NCBI GenBank assembly: GCA_018814445.1
Contig: JAHIZV010000232.1
Location: 1 to 61,313 of the forward strand
Origin: Verrucomicrobiota bacterium
Lineage (GTDB): Bacteria > Verrucomicrobiota > Kiritimatiellia > JAHIZV01
Length of the DNA: 61,313 nucleotides
Direction of reading: 5' to 3'
Below are positions 45,569 to 55,965 of this stretch, piece after piece. A program made the translations under genes and the position numbers. How positions within the stretch are numbered: position 1 is the first letter of the stretch; every line of letters begins with the position of its first letter. Under the pieces are notes generated by a model. That model searched no databases. It worked only from the letters and a program-made list of their open reading frames with translations, and was not told the origin of the DNA.

Positions 45569-46231
45569 ATGGCCGTCCATCTGCAGAAAGAAATCGACTT
45601 GTTGAAGAAGAGCATTCTTCACCTGTGTGCCGTGGTCGAAGATGTCGTCAACAAAGCCGTTACGGCCGTTCAGAGCCGTGACGAGGACCTGGCGAGAAAA
45701 GTCATGAGTGAAGACAAACAGGTTGACGACGAAGAAGTTCGCGTTGAAGAGGAATGTCTCAAGGCCCTGGCTCTTCATCAGCCCGTAGCAATCGATCTGC
45801 GGTACATCATCGCATGCCTCAAAATCAACAATGACCTCGAGCGTATCGGTGACCTGGCCGTGAACATCGCGGAGCGGGCCGTCTACCTCAGCCGCGAGCC
45901 GGATCCCGATATTCAGTTTGATTTCCCCCTGATGGCGGAGAAGGTGCAGGTAATGCTGAGGAAGAGTCTGGATGCTTTCATAAACATGGACGCGGCGATC
46001 GCGCATCAGGTGCTGGAAAGTGATGATGAGATCGATGCGATGAACCGGGATGCCATTCTTCTTGTGAAGGAGCACATCAAGTCTGCGCCGGAACATCTCG
46101 ATGCCCTGATCAATTTATGGTCTGTGTCGCGGCATCTTGAACGAATCGCCGACCACGCCAGTAACATTGCGGAAGATGTCATCTATATGATCGAAGGCAA
46201 GATCGTCCGGCATCGCGCGGAACTAATTTGA
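45569..46231 (+). CDS. phoU: Phosphate signalling protein PhoU
   Basis: A 220-residue, two-repeat helical protein with the PhoU metal-binding signatures (CLKINNDLERIGDLAVNIAE and LWSVSRHLERIADHASNIAEDVIYMIEG). It relays phosphate status from the Pst transporter to PhoR. The start MAVHLQK at 45569 follows GAAAGGAATCG. It is the last gene of the pst operon. A perfect GCGGACGTCCGC palindrome (46234-46245) follows but lacks a T-tract. Confidence 0.93.
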   Translation: MAVHLQKEIDLLKKSILHLCAVVEDVVNKAVTAVQSRDEDLARKVMSEDKQVDDEEVRVEEECLKALALHQPVAIDLRYIIACLKINNDLERIGDLAVNIAERAVYLSREPDPDIQFDFPLMAEKVQVMLRKSLDAFINMDAAIAHQVLESDDEIDAMNRDAILLVKEHIKSAPEHLDALINLWSVSRHLERIADHASNIAEDVIYMIEGKIVRHRAELI

Positions 46232-46343
46232 TTGCGGACGTCCGCCATGCATCGGCTCGGGTGAACCTCGCCTCAAGCACTGTTGCCTGCCTTCATGATG
46301 GAGGGCGAAGCTTGCTGAGCCGAGGCTGGCGCAATAAACCGCA

Positions 46344-48047
46344 TCACTTCTGCGTGAGGCGCATGGGGTTGAACTGATTCTTGGCAAAGATGTACCACGC
46401 AGCCGCGGAAAGAACTCCTTTGCTCTGGTCGAAATCAAAACCGCCCTGCCGGTTTGCCGTGTACGGCAGGGTCCGCGTCTTTCTTCCGCCGAGGGAGCTG
46501 TCCATTAAGAATGCGTCGAACTGATTGGCGTAGAAGAAGCCTCGCTCTTTATTCCCCGTGGCGAAGTAGGCGCAGGCAATATGCCCGAGCCCATCCAGCC
46601 AGATATTCGTGATTCCCGGTGCTGCGGAATGGTAGGGGCCGATAACCTGTCTGCCGTTAACGGCAAGTTCTTTTCTGTACCGCAAATCGTGATCGGGGAT
46701 ATCGAGTAATTCGCCCTTGTCTCCGTCATAGGCAAGGACCTGCCATGTGTAGATATCCAGAGGCTGGCTCTCTCCTCTCGTGACGGCCTCGATCCAGACA
46801 CGGACTTTCTCAGCTTGCTCCTCCTCGCCGTACAGCTTGAATACGGCGTAGCAGTCTATATTGCCTTCGGCATGACCGTGGTTCTCGTGCAGATAAGCGT
46901 CCCCTTTTCGCCAACCATGCTGTACGTAGCCGCCGCCGGGAACCTCTTCGGCTTTCTTAAACCAGGAAATCAGGAGATCTTTCAGAAGACCCGTGATCTC
47001 CCGATACCGCTCCGGCCCGTTCTTCTGTTCATAGTACTTGTAAGCCATCAGCAGCCACGCCATATCGCCCATCCAGCGGTCTGCTTTTCCAGGATTGTGA
47101 TAAGGCGCTATGCCGTTGGTAGACTCGTTGAGGGCAACGTATTGGAAGAAGCCCCGGGCCTCGCCGTTGTAGAAGAAATTCTGCAGTGAAGGATCCATGT
47201 TGTCGCGATCCGTGGCATTCGCGAAGAAATCCAATATACGTTCAGCGCGCCCGGTCTCGCCTTTTACAAGGAAGGCCATGGCTACCAGGGAGTTGTTGAA
47301 TGTATGACACTCATTGTCTTCGGTTGTCGGCAGGACCTGTCGGGCCGGCGAGGATTCGTCCTGCATGGTCTTCAGCCATTCCAGCACTCCGGGATCCTCG
47401 GGGGTCATGGCCGCCGCCCTGCGCTGTCGGAACCCGATGCCGGGCGCATTTCGATCGGGATCAAGATGCGGGCCGGGGCGAAGCATTGTGAAAAGGCCGG
47501 CCTCGCTGCGCTTTTCGCCGGGACCGACGAACGATGATTTCATGTCTGGCTGGCCGAGTTCAATGTCCGATACCGCAACGGTGCCGCTGCCCTGTCCGGA
47601 GATGGCAAACTGGAACTCCGCGAGACGGCTGAAAACGCCATCGCCTCCCCACCAGTACTCCAGGTCATGCGCAAAGGCTGTAACGCGCGTCTTCCCGGCA
47701 AAGTCGCCTTCAAGGGGAATCTTCACGCCCAGGGTCGTTCCGTCGGCGTCGAGGAACTTCACTTCCAGGTCGCCTGTGGCTTCCGCTTCAACAAGGAATG
47801 TGACCGGTACGTCACTGTCCGTCGAGGGACTCAGCGGCTTGCCCAGTTGAATCCATCCGAATCCTTCGCCGAGCGAGAAGGTGATCCGGACTGTACCGTG
47901 ATCGTCAGAGATGTCGAAAGTCGACTTGTCGTCCGACGCAACGGTCCATTGTTCCGCTGTTCCGGATGGGTAATGAGATTCCATTCGGCAACCTGTCGCA
48001 CTACAGAGGGCCGCGGCTGAAAGTATGGAATACAGGAGCAGGCGCAT
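46344..48047 (-). CDS. Secreted lipoprotein with a probable alpha/alpha-barrel domain
   Basis: A 567-residue protein with a lipoprotein signal (AAALCSATGCRM). About residues 35-165 form a beta-rich sugar-binding-like domain (LSPSTDSDVPVTFLVEAEATGDLEVKFLDAD). The rest is a helical-repeat region (about 200-560) with the rhythm of six-hairpin glycosidases (TFNNSLVAMAFL, KADRWMGDMAWLLMAY, GHAEGNIDCYAVFKLYG, ITNIWLDGLGHIACAYFATG). I infer a carbohydrate-active enzyme or binding protein, but no catalytic pair can be confirmed. It follows a PEP-CTERM gene by 39 bp, so the two are probably co-transcribed. Confidence 0.68.
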   Translation of the reverse strand: MRLLLYSILSAAALCSATGCRMESHYPSGTAEQWTVASDDKSTFDISDDHGTVRITFSLGEGFGWIQLGKPLSPSTDSDVPVTFLVEAEATGDLEVKFLDADGTTLGVKIPLEGDFAGKTRVTAFAHDLEYWWGGDGVFSRLAEFQFAISGQGSGTVAVSDIELGQPDMKSSFVGPGEKRSEAGLFTMLRPGPHLDPDRNAPGIGFRQRRAAAMTPEDPGVLEWLKTMQDESSPARQVLPTTEDNECHTFNNSLVAMAFLVKGETGRAERILDFFANATDRDNMDPSLQNFFYNGEARGFFQYVALNESTNGIAPYHNPGKADRWMGDMAWLLMAYKYYEQKNGPERYREITGLLKDLLISWFKKAEEVPGGGYVQHGWRKGDAYLHENHGHAEGNIDCYAVFKLYGEEEQAEKVRVWIEAVTRGESQPLDIYTWQVLAYDGDKGELLDIPDHDLRYRKELAVNGRQVIGPYHSAAPGITNIWLDGLGHIACAYFATGNKERGFFYANQFDAFLMDSSLGGRKTRTLPYTANRQGGFDFDQSKGVLSAAAWYIFAKNQFNPMRLTQK

Positions 48048-48086
48048 GCATACAGTCCGGATGGTTCTATCAAAGATTGATGTTGG

Positions 48087-48713
48087 CTAAACCTTCTTCC
48101 TTCGACGTATCAGAGCAAGGCCCGCGGCGCCAAGGGAGATCAGTGCCCATGTCGACGGTTCGGGAACCACAGTGGCCTCGAAATCATCAAAAATATGGAA
48201 ATCGGTGTTTCCCGTTGGCACGCTCACCATTTCTATGACTCCCCGCACGCTGATCTTCACGGTACCGGCCGGTGCTGCTACGTCCGAAATGGACATCAGG
48301 GTGAAAGGTTGATCAGACGACACAATGCTGCTTTGGAACTGACCGATAACTCCGTCGCTGTTGTTCCAGAACTGCACTTCAAGAAACGACTGCGAGCTCT
48401 CCAGGTTGACGGTACGAAGGTAGACGCTCGCGCTCCATAACTCACCGGGGGAGGCCGCCATTTCCTGTTGGAGAATCCGGTACTGCTGTCCCGCGGTATC
48501 CGTGGTGCTCACATCATTGACCGCCCCGAAGCTTCCGCTCGGTGTGTGGTTGTCAGCACCGCCTCCGAGTCGCCAGCCGGGCGCATTGGTGGTCCATGAT
48601 GTGAAGTCTCCCGTTTCAAAGTCGGGATTCAGCAGAAGGTTCGCCTGAGCAGAGAGAGCCATCAATGCGAACCCTAGAACAAAGATGCCTATGCCGGTCC
48701 GTCCTATACTCAT
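48087..48713 (-). CDS. PEP-CTERM sorted secreted protein
   Basis: A 208-residue secreted protein. A signal peptide (MSIGRTG...LSAQA, about 1-24) precedes a jelly-roll-like beta domain that begins NLLLNPDFETGDFTSWTTN, a carbohydrate-binding-module-like motif. The C-terminus is a PEP-CTERM signal: VPEPSTWALISLGAAGLAL then RRRKK. PEP-CTERM proteins are sorted by exosortase, which is not in the window. The start at 48713 is chosen because the frame upstream runs through the promoter palindromes. Confidence 0.88.
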   Translation of the reverse strand: MSIGRTGIGIFVLGFALMALSAQANLLLNPDFETGDFTSWTTNAPGWRLGGGADNHTPSGSFGAVNDVSTTDTAGQQYRILQQEMAASPGELWSASVYLRTVNLESSQSFLEVQFWNNSDGVIGQFQSSIVSSDQPFTLMSISDVAAPAGTVKISVRGVIEMVSVPTGNTDFHIFDDFEATVVPEPSTWALISLGAAGLALIRRRKKV

Positions 48714-48744
48714 GGCCTTCTCCTTCCAGATGGGCAGAATAGGT

Positions 48745-48776
48745 ATATGTAAGCGATTACATATGTTGTATACAAC
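48745..48776. promoter_or_regulatory. LacI-type operator plus second palindrome
   Basis: ATATGTAAGCGATTACATAT (48745-48764) contains TGTAAGCGATTACA, which fits the LacI/GalR consensus TGNAANCGNTNNCA. A perfect 12-bp palindrome GTTGTATACAAC follows at 48765-48776. Both lie just upstream of the PEP-CTERM/lipoprotein operon. A sugar-responsive repressor probably controls it; no LacI gene is in the window. Confidence 0.7.
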
Positions 48777-48929
48777 GTTTTCCGGCAACACTGCAACAAG
48801 AAAGAATGGAAAGCAGAGCGTCTGCTCTGAAAAGGAAAAGCCCATGGAACGTCTTCCGACTCCTTTGCGTCACTCTTGCGCGCGGGACTGAGACGTTGCA
48901 TCATACTCTTCTTCTCCAGAAGGTGAACG

Positions 48930-51900
48930 ATGACAGGGACCCAGAACATCCGGACGAGGTTGAGTCCAGAGGACTGCAGGCGTCTGGTTCCAGCGCTCAA
49001 CAAAGGCGAATCATGCGGCACTCAGACTGTGTCCATGTCGGCTGCGGCGTTTCTGGTGTGGGCGCTTCAGGAGGAACTGGGGCGACCGATCGTGCTCGTG
49101 GCGGATGGTCCCCGCTCGCTCGACAATATGTATGACGACCTCCTTGCATTCAGTTTCGGGCGGGACGAGCACGTGCTGCAAATGCCTGCACTTGAAGGTC
49201 TGGTCGTGTCCGGCGGAAGGTTGAACGCGGATCTTGCCGGCCATCGCCTGAACAGCCTCCTCAGCCTTGCCCGGCCGGATAAGCCAAGGATCGTGGCTAC
49301 CTGTGTGCAGGCGCTGATGCAGAAGGTTCCTTCGCCGCATTTCCTTGCGGAGAATACCAGCGAACTGAAGCTGACTCAGGAAGTGGATGTGGACCGGCTG
49401 GTTGGAGCGCTGGACTCGATGGGATATGCGTTCGGCGTTGAGGTCTCGAACAAAGGGCAGGCGTCACTGAGGGGGGGCTTGCTGGATGTGTGGCCGGTGA
49501 CGCAGGAGTGGCCTGTCAGGCTTGAGTTCTTCGGCCCGGTTCTCGAATCGATCAGGACGTTCGATCCGGTTGAACAAAGATCTGTCGAGAGAATCGCGGC
49601 GGTCACACTGCCTCCCGCAGCGGAGGTACTTCCGCCCGACAGTCGGAAAGCTGAGTATGCCGACATCACGGCATATCTCGACTCCGGCACATGTTTTCTC
49701 TGGTTTGAACACGAGGACATACGGCATCACGCCGAAATCTACGAAGAGAATCTTGACCCCGATGAAGCCGGTCGCGTTGTGAAATACTCGACCATCTGCT
49801 CCCGTATCACGAAAAACTTCGTCGGCGGGCAGGTCTTTATCGGCACGGAGACCAGGCCCGGAGTGAAGTTTGTGCCCGTGGGTATTGAAGCCGCGGAACC
49901 GCTCCCCTCAATGGAAGGAGGGACGTTTGAGCCGGACGTGATGGAGAGACTGCGCCGCGACTATGTTGCTTCGATCGTGAGAAGAAACGGAAAAGCGACA
50001 TCCGTCCACATCTTCTGTGATTCACAGGGATCCCTCGAAAGACTTCAGGAGATCTACGAGAGTGACGTCGTGGCGGGGAAGCGAGTTCGGTTTCACCTGG
50101 CGCCGCTGTCCGAGGGTTTCCAGTATCGGGATCAGAAGATCACCGTGATCGCTGAACCGGACTTATACGGACAGAGGAGAATCCGGAGACGTCTGCGCGA
50201 ACGCACGTATCATACGGCTGCGGCGCGCAGAGGCATAGGAGAGCGCCTGGCTGAATGGGCGGACATGCAGCCGGGTGAACTCGTTGTGCATGTTGATCAC
50301 GGGATCGGCAAGTATCTGGGGATGTACGAGATCAATCTGCAGGGGGAAGAGCAGGAGGTCTTGAGTGTCGAGTATGCTGACAAGGCCAAGCTGTACCTTC
50401 CCGTTTCACAGTCCCACCTGCTCAGCCGCTACGTCGGAGTGGGGAAGCGCAAACCGGATCTTCATGTGCTCGGCGGCACAAAATGGACAAGGGACAAGGC
50501 CTCGGCGGAGCGATCCATCCGCGACCTCGCCGCAGCGCTGATCGAAACGCAGGCCGCGCGGGAGACTCTTAAAGGTCACGCCTATTCAAAAGACACGGCC
50601 TGGCAGCATGAGTTCGAAATGACTTTCCCTTACGAGGAAACGGAAGATCAGGCACGCGCGATCGGCGAGGTGAAAGAGGACATGGAGAGCGCGAGCCCGA
50701 TGGACCGGCTTGTCTGCGGCGACGTGGGCTACGGGAAGACCGAAGTCGCCATGCGGGCCGCGTTCAAAGCCGTGATGGACGGAAAGCAGGTTGCCATTCT
50801 TGTTCCGACGACGGTCCTCGCTCAACAGCACTTCAACACGTTCTCGGAGCGTATGGGCGCGTTTCCGGTATCGATAGAAATGCTAAGCCGTTTCCGCACG
50901 AAGAAGCAGCAGCAGGACATCGTGAAGAAACTGAACGCGGGCGCGCTGGATATCGTCATCGGCACGCATCGCCTGCTTCAGCAGGATGTGATCTTCAAGG
51001 AACTCGGACTGGTGATCATCGACGAAGAGCAGCGATTCGGGGTGGCTCACAAAGAACGCTTGAAACAGTTGAGACAGTTAGTCGACGTGTTGACGCTGAC
51101 GGCGACGCCCATCCCCAGGACGCTCTACATGAGTCTGACCGGCGCCAAGGACATGAGCACGATTCAGACTCCCCCGCAGGAGCGCCTGCCGGTCGAGACG
51201 ATTGTAATGCCATACAAAGACGAGGTGGTCCGCAATGCCATCCTTCGCGAGTTGAATCGGGAGGGTCAGATCTTCTACCTGCATAACCGCGTGAAGACCA
51301 TCCACACCGTGCACGCGCATCTTGCGTCACTTGTGCCGGAAGCCAGAATAGGGGTCGCCCACGGACAGATGAGCGAACGCGTGCTCGAGAACGTGATGCG
51401 GAAGTTCATTGGCGGCGAATATGACATATTGCTGTGCACGACAATTATCGAAAGCGGCGTGGATATCCCGAACGTGAACACGATTCTGATAGATCGTGCC
51501 GATCGTTTCGGCATGGCGGACCTGTATCAACTCAGGGGGAGAGTAGGGAGATATCGCCACAAGGCCTACGCATATCTGCTCCTGCCGAAGCACGGGCAAC
51601 TTTTCGCGGCGGCACGCAAGCGCGTCCGGTCACTTCAGCGTTACTCCAGCCTGGGGTCGGGATTCAAAGTCGCCCTGCGTGACCTGGAAATCCGCGGGGC
51701 GGGGAATATTCTGGGTGCACAGCAGAGCGGGCATATCGCGGCCGTGGGATTTGACCTTTACTGTCAGTTCCTTAAGAGGACCGTGGCGCGCATGAAGGGC
51801 GAGGAAGTGTCCCCCGTAGTGGATGTCGACCTGAAGCTGGACTTCATTGATCATTCCACGCATAGCGCGGATGCCGAAAACGCGGTCGTTATCCCGATCT

Positions 51901-52256
51901 CATATCTGGAGGACGAAAATCTGCGGCTTAACGCGTACAGGAAAATAGCCGGTCTCGCGCGGGAGAAGGAGGTGGACCAATTGTACGAGGAGTTCAGAGA
52001 CAGGTATGGCCCTGTTCCCGGCGGATTGGATCGTCTGCTGAAAATCGCTCGCCTGAAGGTTGTCGCGTCAGAACATCGCATTCGGTCAATCGAAGTGCGC
52101 GGTGAGAAAGTGATGATGACTCGCGATAACGACTACCTTATGCGGGACAGGCGTTTCCCCAGGTTGAGGGCGTCCTCCGCAACTGAACGGCTTGATGAGA
52201 TCGTCGAATTGATCAGGACGTGGCAGGGAAAGTCATTGGCCTTCGGCGTCATTTGA
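48930..52256 (+). CDS. mfd: Transcription-repair coupling factor
   Basis: A 1108-residue ATPase that removes stalled RNA polymerase and recruits nucleotide excision repair. The N-terminal UvrB-homology region (about 40-400) is followed by the CarD-like polymerase-interacting domain (about 440-510, [18 protein letters not shown]) and a RecG-like helicase with Walker [27 protein letters not shown], and GRVGR. The TRCF C-terminal domain ends the protein. Length and order are normal. The start ATG at 48930 was chosen from alignment to typical N-termini; it has a moderate AAGGTGAACG site. Confidence 0.95.
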   Translation: MTGTQNIRTRLSPEDCRRLVPALNKGESCGTQTVSMSAAAFLVWALQEELGRPIVLVADGPRSLDNMYDDLLAFSFGRDEHVLQMPALEGLVVSGGRLNADLAGHRLNSLLSLARPDKPRIVATCVQALMQKVPSPHFLAENTSELKLTQEVDVDRLVGALDSMGYAFGVEVSNKGQASLRGGLLDVWPVTQEWPVRLEFFGPVLESIRTFDPVEQRSVERIAAVTLPPAAEVLPPDSRKAEYADITAYLDSGTCFLWFEHEDIRHHAEIYEENLDPDEAGRVVKYSTICSRITKNFVGGQVFIGTETRPGVKFVPVGIEAAEPLPSMEGGTFEPDVMERLRRDYVASIVRRNGKATSVHIFCDSQGSLERLQEIYESDVVAGKRVRFHLAPLSEGFQYRDQKITVIAEPDLYGQRRIRRRLRERTYHTAAARRGIGERLAEWADMQPGELVVHVDHGIGKYLGMYEINLQGEEQEVLSVEYADKAKLYLPVSQSHLLSRYVGVGKRKPDLHVLGGTKWTRDKASAERSIRDLAAALIETQAARETLKGHAYSKDTAWQHEFEMTFPYEETEDQARAIGEVKEDMESASPMDRLVCGDVGYGKTEVAMRAAFKAVMDGKQVAILVPTTVLAQQHFNTFSERMGAFPVSIEMLSRFRTKKQQQDIVKKLNAGALDIVIGTHRLLQQDVIFKELGLVIIDEEQRFGVAHKERLKQLRQLVDVLTLTATPIPRTLYMSLTGAKDMSTIQTPPQERLPVETIVMPYKDEVVRNAILRELNREGQIFYLHNRVKTIHTVHAHLASLVPEARIGVAHGQMSERVLENVMRKFIGGEYDILLCTTIIESGVDIPNVNTILIDRADRFGMADLYQLRGRVGRYRHKAYAYLLLPKHGQLFAAARKRVRSLQRYSSLGSGFKVALRDLEIRGAGNILGAQQSGHIAAVGFDLYCQFLKRTVARMKGEEVSPVVDVDLKLDFIDHSTHSADAENAVVIPISYLEDENLRLNAYRKIAGLAREKEVDQLYEEFRDRYGPVPGGLDRLLKIARLKVVASEHRIRSIEVRGEKVMMTRDNDYLMRDRRFPRLRASSATERLDEIVELIRTWQGKSLAFGVI

Positions 52257-52305
52257 CATTGCCGACCAATGATCGGGCGACAGCCCTCAATGACGGACAC
52301 GGGGA

Positions 52306-52596
52306 TCAGGAAATCTGCGGCTCGGGGATCGGCGGAAAATCAAAGTGGGTTTCGAAGATTTCCACAAGCCGCTCACAGATGGCTTCCTCATCCGGTCCGT
52401 CGACGGAGATAGCCAGTTCAGAACCGCACGTCAGGCCAAGCGCCATCAACCCCATGATCGATTTCAGATCACACTTTCCGGCGGCAGCCTGGACCCAGAC
52501 GTCCCCCGCGTAGCTCTGAATCTCCTTGATGATCAAGGCGGAAGGACGCAAGTGAATCCCCTGGTGGTTCTGCACGATGGCGGACCTCTGAATCAT
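52306..52596 (-). CDS. HPr phosphocarrier family protein
   Basis: A 96-residue HPr with His15 in NHQGIHLRPSALI and Ser46 in KSIMGLMALG at the usual positions, so both the PEP-dependent and the regulatory phosphorylation sites are retained. No enzyme I or PTS permease lies in the window. It could serve sugar uptake or nitrogen/metabolic regulation (NPr-like). It is convergent with mfd. Confidence 0.9.
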   Translation of the reverse strand: MIQRSAIVQNHQGIHLRPSALIIKEIQSYAGDVWVQAAAGKCDLKSIMGLMALGLTCGSELAISVDGPDEEAICERLVEIFETHFDFPPIPEPQIS

Positions 52597-52709
52597 GGCT
52601 TTACGCTAATAGAAATGATCGAGCTTTAAAATGTTTTTCTGGGCCTGCAAACGATATCGTATTCAGACAGGGATTTCGTTAATACTCCGGGGCTGTCATA
52701 TTTCGCGCC

Positions 52710-54653
52710 ATGTCGATAAAGACTCCAAAGAAGGCCTTCCTGCTTGCTGCCGGATACGGCACACGAATGCTTCCTCTGAGTCGTGATCTCCCGAAGCCTC
52801 TCATGCCGCTCTGGGGTCGCCCCCTGATTGATCACACGTTGTCGCTTCTCGCGTCATGGGGTGTGCGCGAGGTGCTGGTCAACTGCCATCACGATGCCGC
52901 TCAAATCATTACTCATCTTCTTGCAGCGGATGTTTCAGGACTGAGGGTGAGTATCTCACACGAGCCGGATATTCTCGGAACGGGGGGCGCCTTACGAAAG
53001 GCGGAGTGGTTCGTCGCCGGTGATGAGCCGTTCTGGCTGCTCAATGCGGACTTGGCGATCGATGTCGATCCCGGCGCTTTTGTCAGATCCTATGAGAAGG
53101 GCCGGTCGCTTGCCGTTCTGTGGCTTCATCCTGTTAAAGGTCCCCGGACAGTGGAAATGAAGAGGGGGCGGATCACTGACTTTCGGAGCGAGGGGGCGGG
53201 GGCTGACGGGACGTACACGTTCTGCGGCCTGCACCTTCTGTCGCCTCGGATACTGAAGTTCCTGTCCCGGGACGGCTTTGCTTCGATTGTTCCCGCTTAT
53301 GAACGCGCGATAAAATCCGGCGAAAAGATCGAGGGTCTCACGATCGAGGACTCATACTGGGCTGATCTGGGGACGCCGGAGCAGTATCTGGAAACACATC
53401 GTGAAACCCGAAGGCAGTATCGGGCGGGAAAACGCGGGGGGCGTCTTTTTGTTCCATCGATGAGCGAGCGCCTGGCGGAGTTGCGTAAAAAGGGTGTGAC
53501 GGTGCAGGGCTGTGTCACCGTTGGCCGGGGGGTGACCGTGGGAAGTGGGGCCTTTCTGCGCGATGTTGTTCTGTGGGATGGCGCAGCGGTCGGGCGCGGC
53601 CTTCGCGTGGAGAACGCGATTGTTGGAAGATCCGCCCGCATTCGCCTTCCGGCGGATCACATAGTCCTTCCGGCAAACCGTCTGCTTCGGTCTCTCGAAG
53701 TCGCGGCCCTTGAATCGAAAGGTTGGGATATTGATGCTGCAACGGCCTACGTTCTGCCCGCGCGCGGATCAGCCCGGGCTTACTACCGCGTCGAGGACGG
53801 CCGCCACCGGGCTCTGCTTATGCGCTACAGCGGGGAGCGGTTCGAGAACACGCTCTTTGTCCGGCACGCACGGTTTCTGAAGCATCTAGGCGTGCGCGTG
53901 CCTGAAGTTCTTGCGGACTCGTCCTCGCCCGGCTTCTGTCTGCTCGAAGATCTCGGCGCCCGGAGTCTGTTGGATGTCGTCAAATGCGGAGCGCCGGAAA
54001 GAAGAGTCCGGGCGCTTTATGAGGCCGTGATTGCTCAGTTGGCAGTGCTGCACGATAAAGGCCGCACTCGAGCAAAAAGATCGCGCCTTCCGCTGGTGCC
54101 CTGTTTTGATGCGGTTCTCTACCGGTGGGAAAGAGAGCTTTTCCGCGATCATTTTCTGTCCGGGCTTGGTGATGACGCGCTTGCGGTGGCAGTGATGAAG
54201 GAGCTTTCCCGGGTGGGCCGGGCTATGGTCAGGATGCCGCCGGTGCTCATTCACCGGGACCTTCAATCCAGCAATGTACTCATTCCAAAGCGGGGCGTTC
54301 CGGCGTTCATCGACTTTCAGGGAATGAGATTCGGCCCGGCGGCGTACGATCTCGCATCCCTTCTGTGTGATCCGTACGTCATGCTGAAAGAATCTCTGCA
54401 ACTTGATCTGCTCGATGCCTACAACGCTTCCGCGAGGAGTAGTGTGGAGGCCGAGACGTTTTGGACCGCAGCCGTTCAGCGCCTGGCGCAGGCGATAGGC
54501 GCGTACGGGAGACTCAGTTCTCTACCGGGGTGCAGTCGTTTTGCGGCTCACATACCCGGCGGGCTCAGTATGCTGGCGCGTGCGGCGAGGAAGGCGGGTG
54601 ATTGTCCTCATATCGAAATGCTGTCCGGCCTGTTCCTCCGACGTTCGAGTTGA
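52710..54653 (+). CDS. Fused nucleotidyltransferase-kinase (MurU-AmgK type)
   Basis: A 647-residue bifunctional protein for peptidoglycan recycling. Residues 1-230 are a nucleotidyltransferase like MurU (LAAGYGTRMLPLSRDLPKPL, WLLNADLAIDVDP), which makes UDP-MurNAc from MurNAc-1-P. A short left-handed beta-helix-like section (about 260-320, VTVGRGVTVGSGAFLRDVVLWDGA) links to a C-terminal kinase like AmgK (about 350-647, LIHRDLQSSNVL and FIDFQGMRFG), which would phosphorylate MurNAc at the anomeric position. In Pseudomonas these are separate neighbouring genes. Together they bypass de novo UDP-MurNAc synthesis. Confidence 0.82.
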   Translation: MSIKTPKKAFLLAAGYGTRMLPLSRDLPKPLMPLWGRPLIDHTLSLLASWGVREVLVNCHHDAAQIITHLLAADVSGLRVSISHEPDILGTGGALRKAEWFVAGDEPFWLLNADLAIDVDPGAFVRSYEKGRSLAVLWLHPVKGPRTVEMKRGRITDFRSEGAGADGTYTFCGLHLLSPRILKFLSRDGFASIVPAYERAIKSGEKIEGLTIEDSYWADLGTPEQYLETHRETRRQYRAGKRGGRLFVPSMSERLAELRKKGVTVQGCVTVGRGVTVGSGAFLRDVVLWDGAAVGRGLRVENAIVGRSARIRLPADHIVLPANRLLRSLEVAALESKGWDIDAATAYVLPARGSARAYYRVEDGRHRALLMRYSGERFENTLFVRHARFLKHLGVRVPEVLADSSSPGFCLLEDLGARSLLDVVKCGAPERRVRALYEAVIAQLAVLHDKGRTRAKRSRLPLVPCFDAVLYRWERELFRDHFLSGLGDDALAVAVMKELSRVGRAMVRMPPVLIHRDLQSSNVLIPKRGVPAFIDFQGMRFGPAAYDLASLLCDPYVMLKESLQLDLLDAYNASARSSVEAETFWTAAVQRLAQAIGAYGRLSSLPGCSRFAAHIPGGLSMLARAARKAGDCPHIEMLSGLFLRRSS

Positions 54654-54850
54654 ATCCGTTTCCGGGGAAAACCTCACTCTGGAATCGACGCTTCACGCGA
54701 TTCATTCGGGACCTTTCAGAGTTCGTGAATTGACTCGACAGGCTCGTCCCTGCATATTCTCACATAGTTCATCAGCATGGAATATCAGCGAACTGCTCCG
54801 GCGGCCTGGGGGAAACCACGCAGTGTTCGCAATCGCTCTGGAAACCAGTT

Positions 54851-55918
54851 GTGGCCCTATCCAAGATAGCAGAAAAGTACAGACGCGAGTTGCGCGACCT
54901 GGCGGAGAATCTGCCCTTCAAGGAGATAGATCTTCCCGAGTTCAAGAAGGTCGACCCCGAACCTGAACAGGTTCGCCAGCAGAGAACATACCTGCGGCCC
55001 GATTCCGGTATGCATGCAGTGGGTCGCTTTCTCGTCGAGCGGGGAACCGTTGAGATCCTCACCCCCGAGCAGGTCGAGAAGTTGTTTACGGAAATCCATT
55101 GGTGCGCACATCAACTCCGCAAGCTCGCGCGCAAGCGATTCAAGGAAACGTCCGATGTGAAAGAAGCGCTGATGCGCGGACGCGTGCTGGTTTCGCAGAT
55201 GGAGGCCGCCGAGGAGGAGTTGTTCATCGCGAACCGCCGGCTGGTCGTGAATTGCGTGAAGCCTTTCTTCTGGATCGGGCAGGTATGGATCGGTGATTTC
55301 CTGCAGGAAGGTTCCAAGGCTTTATCGAACGCGGTCCGCAAGTTTGATTTCACGCGCGGCACGCCCTTCTACGCTTACGCGCAGAAGGCCATTCAGAACC
55401 GGCTGAGGAACTACTTCAGGGATCATACGCGACGAGGTTCTATCGGCGTGAGGCCCACCCGCGAGATGATGGCGATTAAGAACATCATTGATACGTGGAA
55501 AGAAGAGAATCGCAAGGAACCGGACAACGATGTGATCGCCAAGCTCACGGGGTTAACCCCGGAACGCGTCGCGAAGATACGTCCTTTCGTGAAACAGTGG
55601 GAGAACCTGCCTTCACCGCCGGTTTCGCTCGACGCCTTGCTGGGCGACACGGATGCCAATCTGTATGACTTCGTTGAGGACAAGGAGGCGGAGAAGGCGT
55701 CAAAGTCAGCTCAGAAATCGGAGATTTGGGCCGCGATCGATCGCCTGGCCCCACGCGCGAAGTACATCATGCACCTGCGCTTCATTGAAGGTCGAACGCT
55801 CGAGGAAACCGGGCAGATGCTCGATCTCACCAGGGCGCGCATCAAGCAGATTCAGGACGACTCACTTCGCAAGCTTCGTCAGATGCTGCATCGCGGCGTC
55901 GACAAACCGAATATGTGA
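54851..55918 (+). CDS. Sigma-70 family factor, divergent
   Basis: A 355-residue sigma-70 factor. Region 2 (about 120-195, NRRLVVNCVKPFFWIGQVWIGDFLQEGSKALSNAVRKFDFTRGTPFYAYAQKAIQNRLR) retains the core-binding and -10 recognition pattern, but the usual WWIRQAI is replaced by QKAIQNRLRN. Region 3 is present, and region 4 has an HTH (RTLEETGQMLDLTRARIKQIQDDSLRKLR). Region 1 is short. It probably directs a specialised regulon, not the housekeeping one. The start is the GTG at 54851; no anti-sigma gene is adjacent. Confidence 0.85.
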   Translation: MALSKIAEKYRRELRDLAENLPFKEIDLPEFKKVDPEPEQVRQQRTYLRPDSGMHAVGRFLVERGTVEILTPEQVEKLFTEIHWCAHQLRKLARKRFKETSDVKEALMRGRVLVSQMEAAEEELFIANRRLVVNCVKPFFWIGQVWIGDFLQEGSKALSNAVRKFDFTRGTPFYAYAQKAIQNRLRNYFRDHTRRGSIGVRPTREMMAIKNIIDTWKEENRKEPDNDVIAKLTGLTPERVAKIRPFVKQWENLPSPPVSLDALLGDTDANLYDFVEDKEAEKASKSAQKSEIWAAIDRLAPRAKYIMHLRFIEGRTLEETGQMLDLTRARIKQIQDDSLRKLRQMLHRGVDKPNM

Positions 55919-55965
55919 GGCAGGAGAAACCTGAAGTCGGAAGAGAATAGGGACGAAGTCCCTAC

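Noticed and set aside
46234-46245. GCGGACGTCCGC palindrome after phoU as a terminator
   Set aside because: Only 12 bp, no loop and no T-tract; too weak to call a terminator.
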